Shown here piece by piece: positions 22,717 to 27,832 of a DNA stretch of 27,832 nucleotides (position 1 is the first letter of the stretch; each line of letters opens with the position of its first letter). Below the pieces are notes generated by a model, which was not told the origin of the DNA, searched no databases, and saw only the letters and a list, made by a program, of their open reading frames with translations. The stretch lies in assembly GCA_009693435.1 (NCBI GenBank), contig SHXF01000055.1, forward strand, positions 1 through 27,832. The letters run 5' to 3'. A program made the position numbers and the translations under genes. Origin of the DNA: Betaproteobacteria bacterium (GTDB lineage: Bacteria; Pseudomonadota; Gammaproteobacteria; Burkholderiales; SG8-39).

Positions 22717-23565
22717 ATGAAACAACTCAAAGGCAGAACCGCCATCGTCACCGGCGCAGGGTCCGGCATCGGCTCGGGCATCGCCCGCGCCCTGGCGCGC
22801 GCCGGAATGAGCGTTGCCGTCGCCGATATCCAGCGGGACGCCGCGCAGGCGGTCTGCGCGCAGATTGAAGCGGACGGCGGCAAAGCCATCCCCATCATGG
22901 TCGATGTGTCGGATGCGGCGTCGGTCGAAGCCGCGGCTGACCAGGTGGAAGCGGCATTCGGCCGCATCCACGTGGCGGTGAACAATGCCGGCGTGGCAAT
23001 GCACGGCACGCCGCTGGAAAAGATATCGCTGGCGGACTGGGACTGGGTCATAGGCGTCAACATGTACGGCGTAATACACGGCATACGCAGTTTCGTGCCG
23101 CGCATCCGGCGCCACGGCGAGGGCGGTCATATCGTCAACACCGCGTCGATCGGCGGCCTGAAGGTGAACCCGGGCTGGCTGGGCGGCGCTTACTCGATGA
23201 CGAAGTACGCGGTGGTGGCGCTCTCGGAGGCGCTGGAACATGAACTAGAGGGCTCGGGCATCGGCGTGTCGGTGTTCTGCCCGGCTGCGGTGCGCACCAA
23301 CCTGTCGGAGTCGGCGAAGAATCGTCCCGAGCGCATGGGTGGCGCGTTCGTGCGCGAACAGCAGCATTTTCTCAAGGATGCGACCGCCGAGGGACTCACT
23401 CCCATCGAGGCGGGCGAGTGGGTGAGACGCGGCGTGGAAGAAGGCGACTTCTACATCCTCTCGCACACCGATCAGCGACCGTCGGTGGAAAAGCGCCACG
23501 ACCGCATCCTGTCGGCGTTCGATCGCGCGGGGCAACTTGCGGGTGACGCATCGAAGGCGTCGTGA
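22717..23565 (+). CDS. Short-chain dehydrogenase/reductase (SDR)
   Basis: A 282-residue NAD(P)-dependent oxidoreductase of the classical SDR family. The cofactor motif TGAGSGIG spans residues 12-19; NNAGVA follows strand 4; the catalytic Ser144 lies in NTASIGG, and Tyr159 and Lys163 in YSMTK. An Asp-rich end of strand 2 (VADIQRD) favours NAD over NADP, by the usual rule for an acidic residue there. The ATG at 22717 has GGAG 8 bases upstream; the ATG at 22711 would be only 2 bases from it. Its stop overlaps the next start (GTGA at 23562-23565), so it is coupled to the pseudouridine synthase gene despite no obvious functional link. Substrate unknown. Confidence 0.9.
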   Translation: MKQLKGRTAIVTGAGSGIGSGIARALARAGMSVAVADIQRDAAQAVCAQIEADGGKAIPIMVDVSDAASVEAAADQVEAAFGRIHVAVNNAGVAMHGTPLEKISLADWDWVIGVNMYGVIHGIRSFVPRIRRHGEGGHIVNTASIGGLKVNPGWLGGAYSMTKYAVVALSEALEHELEGSGIGVSVFCPAAVRTNLSESAKNRPERMGGAFVREQQHFLKDATAEGLTPIEAGEWVRRGVEEGDFYILSHTDQRPSVEKRHDRILSAFDRAGQLAGDASKAS

Positions 23566-24338
23566 ACGGCAACCGGGACCCGGCGCACGCCGGCCCCGGC
23601 CTGGCCGATGCCGGAAGCGTGCGATTGTCCAAGCGCGTGGCCGAACTCGGCGCTTGCTCGCGCCGTGAAGCCGACGAATTCATCGAGCGCGGCTGGGTGA
23701 GAGTGGACGGCGTGGTGGTCGGCAAACTCGGCAGCCGCGTCGCGCCGCAACAGCAGGTGGTGCTCGCGCGCGATGAGAGTGCAGCACCCCTGGAACGGGC
23801 CACCATCCTGCTCAACAAGCCCGCCGGCTACGTCTACGGCAGGACCGGGCACGGCCAGCATTCCGCAATCGCCCTGGTCTCGCCGCAGACGCGCTTCGCG
23901 GGCGATGACATGCGGGCGGTATTTTCGCAAGCGATGCTGCGCGGCCTGGCGGCGATCGAACTGGATGCCGATTCAACCGGCCTGCTGGTGCTGACACAGG
24001 AAGGCACTATCGCGCGCCGCCTCTGTGCCAGGGACAGCGACATAGAGCATGAATACCTGGTGAAGGTCGAAGGCACGCTGGACCCCGCGGCGCTCGCCAG
24101 CCTCAACTTCGGCCTGGCGCTGGATGGCAAGACCGTGGCGCGCGCCAAGGTGAGTTGGCAGAGCGAGCAGCAGTTGCGCTTCGCCACGCGGGAAGGGAAC
24201 CCGGTTCAGGTGCGGCGCCTGTGCGCGCTGGTCAATCTGGTGGTGACCGGGCTGAAGCGGATTCGAATCGGGCGCATACCGCTCGGGCGCCTGCCCGAAG
24301 GTCAGTGGCGCCTGCTGGGGCCGAACGAACGGTTCTGA
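23562..24338 (+). CDS. rluF: 23S rRNA pseudouridine synthase, RluF-like
   Basis: A 258-residue RNA-modifying enzyme of the RsuA/RluB/RluE/RluF group that isomerises uridine in 23S rRNA. Residues about 20-60 are an S4 RNA-binding domain (VRLSKRVAELGACSRREADE). The catalytic domain follows: ILLNKPAGYVYG, then LDADSTGLLVLT with the catalytic Asp135 (the family RLD-x-x-[ST]-x-GLL; here ELD), then C-terminal VVTGLKRIRIGRIPLGRLPE. The Q-V-R-R-L-C segment replaces the usual QIRRMC. The RluF assignment (U2604 in E. coli) rests on general likeness; RluB or RluE relatives are not excluded. Initiates at GTG 23562 overlapping the SDR stop, implying translational coupling. Convergent with the TRAP permease gene. 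Confidence 0.82.
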   Translation: MNGNRDPAHAGPGLADAGSVRLSKRVAELGACSRREADEFIERGWVRVDGVVVGKLGSRVAPQQQVVLARDESAAPLERATILLNKPAGYVYGRTGHGQHSAIALVSPQTRFAGDDMRAVFSQAMLRGLAAIELDADSTGLLVLTQEGTIARRLCARDSDIEHEYLVKVEGTLDPAALASLNFGLALDGKTVARAKVSWQSEQQLRFATREGNPVQVRRLCALVNLVVTGLKRIRIGRIPLGRLPEGQWRLLGPNERF

Positions 24339-24455
24339 GGTCATCCGAGGCGCAGGGCCACCGCCTAAAAAATATCAATTGTAATAACTGATAATGTCGT
24401 AAATGTCCGCCGTTCGGCGCTGTGTCCGGATAAAAGTTTAAGAATATCGGACCGA
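24339..24455. other. AT-rich convergent intergenic gap
   Basis: This 117-base gap separates the ends of the pseudouridine synthase and TRAP permease genes. Much of it (about 24365-24405) is far richer in A and T than the flanking genes. A weak stem (TCCGGATA with TATCGGA, about 24425-24451) may contribute to transcript ending, but no classical terminator is clear. Confidence 0.35.
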
Positions 24456-26390
24456 TCAGGCAGCCGCAGGCGCTGCCAGCCGCCGCTTCGTCGCGACTTC
24501 ATACGCGATCAGCGCGATGCCCAGCGCCGCGCCGGCGAAGTTGAGCCACAGCACCAGCTGCGATACCTGATGGGGCAGCATCAGCATCACGCCGGCGGCG
24601 AAAAATATAACGCGCATCCGCAGGCCGATGATGCGCACCGCGTAACCGGTCATCGCGGCGCAGATGAGCCAGATGCCGAACAGCGAGGTCGCCATGACGA
24701 TGATGATGTCGATGATGCTGCCCTTCAGCAGGATCGCCGGCGAATAGACGAACAGGAACGGCACGATGTAGGCGGTCCAGCCGAAGCGCATCGCGGTCCA
24801 GCCGGTCGCCATGGAGGGCGCGTTGGCGATCGCCGCGGCGACATAGGCGGCCGGGGCGACCGGGGGCGTGATCAGGGACATCATGCCGAAGTAAAGGATG
24901 AACAAGTGCGCCGCCAGCGGATCGATGCCGACCTTGACCAGCGCCGGCGCCACCAGGATGGCCAGCATCACGTACACCCCCAGGGTCGGCAGTCCCATGC
25001 CGAGGATGATGCTCACGATGGCTGCCAGCACCAGCAGCGCGAGCAGGTTTTCGCCGCCGAGGTTGACCAGGTAGGCAGCGAAGGCAAAGGCGAGCCCGCT
25101 CACCTGGAACAGTCCCATGATGAATCCGGCGGCCGCCGAGATGACGATGATCTCGCACACGCCCACGCCGGTTTCCACGATCGCATCCCAGATGTCCCTC
25201 GGCTTCATGCGCAGGCCGCCGTAGCCGACGACGAAGCCGAGCACCAGGATGATGCCCGCGGCATACATCGCGGCGAGTTCCGGTTCGGAATTGAGGAAGA
25301 ACAGCGCACCGACCAGGACGATGAAGGGAATGATGAAAATCCAGCCGGCCGCGAGCACCTTGAACACCAGCGGAATCTTGTCTTCCTCGACCTTGCCGAA
25401 TCCATGGCGGGCCGATTCCAGGTCGGCCTGTATGAACAGCGCCGCGTAGTACAGCACCGAGGGCAGGATGGCCGCGATGGCCACGTCCTTGTAGGGCAGT
25501 TGCAGGAAGTCCGCCATGACGAAGGCCACCGCGCCCATCACCGGCGGCATCAACTGCCCGCCGTTCGAGGCGCAGGCCTCGATTGCGGCCGCCAACTTGG
25601 CCGGCATCCCGGAGCGCTTCATCAGCGGAATGGTCACCACGCCCACGGCGACCGCGTTGGCCGCGGCGATGCCCGAGATCATGCCAAAGAGGCTCGATCC
25701 CACCACCGCAATCTTGGCCGCGCCGCCACGGTAGCGTCCCATCAGCGCAATCGCAATGTCGTTGAAAAAGTTGGAACCGTGAGAGCGCACCAGCAACTGT
25801 CCCATCAATACGAACGGAATCACCACGATCACGGTGATCTGCAGGATCAGGCCGAGCAGGCCGTTGTTGTCCAGGCCGAGGTAGACGAGCAGGTTGTCCC
25901 ATTCGATCTTGTGAGTCTTCATCTGGCCGGGGAGCAGGTGGCCTATCAGCACGTAGGCGGCAATCACGAGCACGATGATCACCAGCGCGTAGCCGATGGT
26001 GCGGCGTACGCCTTCAAGGGTCAGGGCAACCAGCAGCGATCCCAGCGCGAGCGTGACTGGCGTGACCGAGCCCGCCATCGCCGTCAGTTCCGGAAACTTC
26101 ACCGCGGTGTAGCCGCAGGTGAACAGGGAAACCGCAGCCAGTGCGATGTCGTACCAGGGCACGGCGAGCTTGTCGGTGTCGCGTCGCGCCGGAAAGCGAA
26201 GAAAAGTAAGCGCGAGGCAGATGCCATAGATGCCGGCGAGAAACTGCTCGGGAAACAGCACCAGTCCGACGGTGCGGAACAGGTCCAGCGACCAGGTGAT
26301 GGATCCCAGGGTCAGGATCGCGGCAAGGATCGCCTGCGCGTGCTGGCTGTAGCGCGAACCGGTGGGCGCGCCGGGAGAAATTTCGGACAT
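24456..26390 (-). CDS. TRAP transporter fused permease (DctQM fusion, TAXI type)
   Basis: A 644-residue inner-membrane protein with many hydrophobic segments. The N-terminal third corresponds to the small DctQ-like subunit and the rest to the large DctM-like subunit, fused as is usual when the receptor is of the TAXI family. Hallmarks of the large subunit include SNFFNDIAIALMGRYRGGAA, SLFGMISGIAAANAVAVG, EACASNGGQLMPPVMGAVAF, ILGMGLPTLGVYVML and HLFILYFGMMSLITPPVAPA. Transport is driven by an ion gradient, not ATP. The ATG at 26388-26390 has GAGG about 11 bases upstream, rather far. Its receptor gene lies 213 bases upstream in the same direction, separated by a gap that holds a dispersed repeat. 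Confidence 0.93.
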   Translation of the reverse strand: MSEISPGAPTGSRYSQHAQAILAAILTLGSITWSLDLFRTVGLVLFPEQFLAGIYGICLALTFLRFPARRDTDKLAVPWYDIALAAVSLFTCGYTAVKFPELTAMAGSVTPVTLALGSLLVALTLEGVRRTIGYALVIIVLVIAAYVLIGHLLPGQMKTHKIEWDNLLVYLGLDNNGLLGLILQITVIVVIPFVLMGQLLVRSHGSNFFNDIAIALMGRYRGGAAKIAVVGSSLFGMISGIAAANAVAVGVVTIPLMKRSGMPAKLAAAIEACASNGGQLMPPVMGAVAFVMADFLQLPYKDVAIAAILPSVLYYAALFIQADLESARHGFGKVEEDKIPLVFKVLAAGWIFIIPFIVLVGALFFLNSEPELAAMYAAGIILVLGFVVGYGGLRMKPRDIWDAIVETGVGVCEIIVISAAAGFIMGLFQVSGLAFAFAAYLVNLGGENLLALLVLAAIVSIILGMGLPTLGVYVMLAILVAPALVKVGIDPLAAHLFILYFGMMSLITPPVAPAAYVAAAIANAPSMATGWTAMRFGWTAYIVPFLFVYSPAILLKGSIIDIIIVMATSLFGIWLICAAMTGYAVRIIGLRMRVIFFAAGVMLMLPHQVSQLVLWLNFAGAALGIALIAYEVATKRRLAAPAAA

Positions 26391-26500
26391 GTGCGGATTA
26401 CCTCGTATAGCAGTGGGTCAGGCGGGGCCGGAATTTGTACATCGCGGCCTGCCGCGTTTTCTCAACATGGGCGAGCCCATTTCGGCGGAGCCTGTGGTCC

Positions 26501-26521
26501 TTCGACAAGCTCAGGACGAAC
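26501..26521. repeat. Dispersed short repeat, copy 2 (between TAXI receptor and permease genes)
   Basis: TTCGACAAGCTCAGGACGAA plus one base, 18 of 21 positions identical to the copy at 3146-3166 and in the same orientation. It lies in the 213-base gap between the two TRAP genes (26391-26603), which otherwise shows no gene. If the transporter is one transcript, the repeat would be in the mRNA and might fold as its ends (TTCG, CGAA) are complementary. Confidence 0.7.
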
Positions 26522-26603
26522 GATAAGGGTATGTCACTCCCACGGCACTACCTTTGCACCATTGCCGATAGCAGGCTCGCGGTGCGTCTTCAGGCGCTGC
26601 GAT

Positions 26604-27569
26604 TCACCCGCGCCAGATGCCGACTTCCTTGAAGTATTTGACTGCGCCCGGATGGTGCGGCAGGCGCGGTTGCACCTTGCCTGCATTGTCCGGAATGAAC
26701 AGGTTGAAGTTGGGGTGGCCTTCCACCAGCGATTTCTTGTTGCGATGCACCGCCTTCACCAGTTCGTAGACGATGTCGTCGGCGACGTGCGAGCCTACTG
26801 CAATCACGACGTCGATGGTCTGCACCTTGGTCGGTTTATCGATACCGGCGATGTGCGGCGCCGGGTTGACGGTGCTGAAGTAATACTCCTTGCGCACCGA
26901 CTGTAGCCGCGTTTCGCCGTCAGGCAGCGCATCCAGCGGCAGGTAACGCACACCGCCGACGCCGGCCGCGACCTCGGCCACCTTGGGTGCGCCCACGGCG
27001 AAGAAGAACACATCGAGCTTGCCCGACTTGAAGTCGTCCGCCGCGCGCACCACGTTGACCGCCGGAAATTTCTGCACGTCGTTGTAAGTGAGTCCGCCCG
27101 TGGCCAGCACTGCCGTCGAGTGCGGCAGATTGCCGGTCTGCTGTACCCAGTCGGAGGGCACGCGCTTGCCCTTCAGGTCGGCGACTTTCTGGATGTCGGA
27201 ATCCTTGCGCACGAATGCGCCCATCTGGAATCCGTAAAGCGTGAAGGCGGTGCGCAGGTTCGGCTTTGCCTTGCCCTCCCAGTTGCGCACGCCCTGGTAG
27301 GCGTCAGCCGTTTCTCCGATGTCCAGTGAAAGAAAATCGGCCTTCTGGCCATTCACCGCGTCGAACATCGGCGCATCGCCGCCGAAGCCCAGCACGCGCA
27401 CCTGCAGCTTGGTGTTGTCCTGCACCACCTTGGAGATGACGCTGTTCTGCGCATGCAGGATGGTGCCCGGGGGCAGGCTGGCGAAACCGATGGTGGCCTG
27501 GGCCGCAGCCTGTCCGGCGATGCCGGCCAGCAATGCTGCCAATCCCAGTTTTGCGAGAGTGCTGTGCAT
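26604..27569 (-). CDS. TAXI-family TRAP transporter receptor protein
   Basis: A 321-residue periplasmic receptor. Signal peptide (LGLAALLAGIAGQAAAQ, cleavage after AAA-Q), then ATIGFASLPPGTILHAQNSV, FDAVNGQKADFLSLDIGETA, GFQMGAFVRKDSDIQKVADL and KGKRVPSDW typical of TAXI proteins of the TRAP transporter family. A strong ribosome-binding site, GGAGGAA, lies just upstream of the ATG at 27567-27569 (27575-27581 on the plus strand). It is the upstream partner of the fused permease at 24456-26390 and should be co-transcribed or co-regulated with it. Ligands of this family include glutamate-like and other carboxylates; the ligand here is not readable. Confidence 0.9.
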   Translation of the reverse strand: MHSTLAKLGLAALLAGIAGQAAAQATIGFASLPPGTILHAQNSVISKVVQDNTKLQVRVLGFGGDAPMFDAVNGQKADFLSLDIGETADAYQGVRNWEGKAKPNLRTAFTLYGFQMGAFVRKDSDIQKVADLKGKRVPSDWVQQTGNLPHSTAVLATGGLTYNDVQKFPAVNVVRAADDFKSGKLDVFFFAVGAPKVAEVAAGVGGVRYLPLDALPDGETRLQSVRKEYYFSTVNPAPHIAGIDKPTKVQTIDVVIAVGSHVADDIVYELVKAVHRNKKSLVEGHPNFNLFIPDNAGKVQPRLPHHPGAVKYFKEVGIWRG

Positions 27570-27832
27570 GTTGTTTCCTCCTCTAGATGAACGTGACTTA
27601 GCGCGACGTAGCGTGACTGCGCATGGCCGCGGATCATGACTGCGCGCACAGCATAGCCGGTTCGTTTGGAAGTGTGTGCGTACTGGTCCATAACTCCGCT
27701 TTAACTGATGTCCTGACCGCCACGGTAACCACGCCCAGACGCGGAACTAGTTCTCCTATGTGGCTGGGCGTTATCTGCCTCTTTTAACACTGACCAGATT
27801 TCTTAGAGCGGAAATATTCGCCCTTTTGGGGA
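27570..27832. other. Right-edge non-coding region with nested palindromes
   Basis: This segment upstream of the TAXI receptor has no supported gene. Between 27731 and 27771 ACGCCCAG (27731-27738) is matched by CTGGGCGT (27764-27771), and inside it lies the perfect 10-base palindrome GAACTAGTTC (27744-27753). From about 27690 to the end the sequence is visibly less GC-rich than the rest. It may be an operator for the TRAP genes, or the end of a mobile element whose body lies beyond the window. Confidence 0.45.

Noticed and set aside
24570..26906. A 778-residue plus-strand open frame opposite the TRAP permease
   Set aside because: It is rich in His, Asp, Gln and Arg with no motif, hydrophobic core or ribosome-binding site. 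It mirrors codon bias of the permease on the other strand, as do the other long antisense frames in this GC-rich window.
1..27832. CRISPR array, rRNA operon or complete insertion sequence
   Set aside because: No regularly spaced repeats, no rRNA-like segments and no transposase frame were seen on either strand.

Overview
The window reads as chromosome from a GC-rich betaproteobacterium, most likely Burkholderiales or a close uncultured relative. The main reason is the number of Bug/TctC-type solute receptors: four full-length copies plus one 3' remnant, none with a TctA or TctB membrane partner in view. A fused TRAP permease with a TAXI receptor, a NitT/TauT-type ABC importer and many catabolic enzymes fit the same picture. 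All assignments come from reading the sequence and remembered family motifs; no database search was run.

Layout. 1-1320: worn prophage or integrative-element debris (terminase-small-subunit-like 3' part, a phage-type regulatory fragment, a small lipoprotein) ending in a tRNA/tmRNA-like 3' sequence that may be an attachment site. 1517-4274 (minus): ABC importer operon, receptor > ATPase > permease. 4412-9391 (plus): adenine deaminase, tctC, PhzS-like FAD monooxygenase, a broken Rieske gene, tctC. 9482-10914 (minus): MFS carrier with a 48-residue lipoprotein gene overlapping its stop codon. 11030-15270 (plus): tctC, alpha/beta hydrolase, creatinase-fold (M24) protein, class II aldolase. 15298-15966 (minus): exported methyltransferase. 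16324-17208 (plus): FAH-family hydrolase. 17209-17737: gene-decay zone with a TctC 3' remnant, a CopG-like gene and an alpha/beta hydrolase 3' remnant. 17738-19489 (minus): methyltransferase-TPR-glycosyltransferase fusion. 19946-20935 (minus): tctC. 21160-24338 (plus): VOC protein, hicAB, SDR, RluF-like pseudouridine synthase. 24456-27569 (minus): TRAP-TAXI transporter. The last 140 bases are less GC-rich and carry nested palindromes.

How the genes fit together. The window is mostly a string of small uptake-plus-catabolism cassettes, each with its own periplasmic receptor. One pairs purine or N-heterocycle deamination with ring-oxidising enzymes. The second (tctC-hydrolase-M24-aldolase) is the best candidate for an undescribed pathway: the hydrolase resembles the C-C-bond hydrolase family of 2,6-dihydroxypseudooxynicotine hydrolase, and the M24 protein has lost four of the five canonical metal ligands, as creatinase has, so it is probably not a peptidase. 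The substrates cannot be read from sequence.
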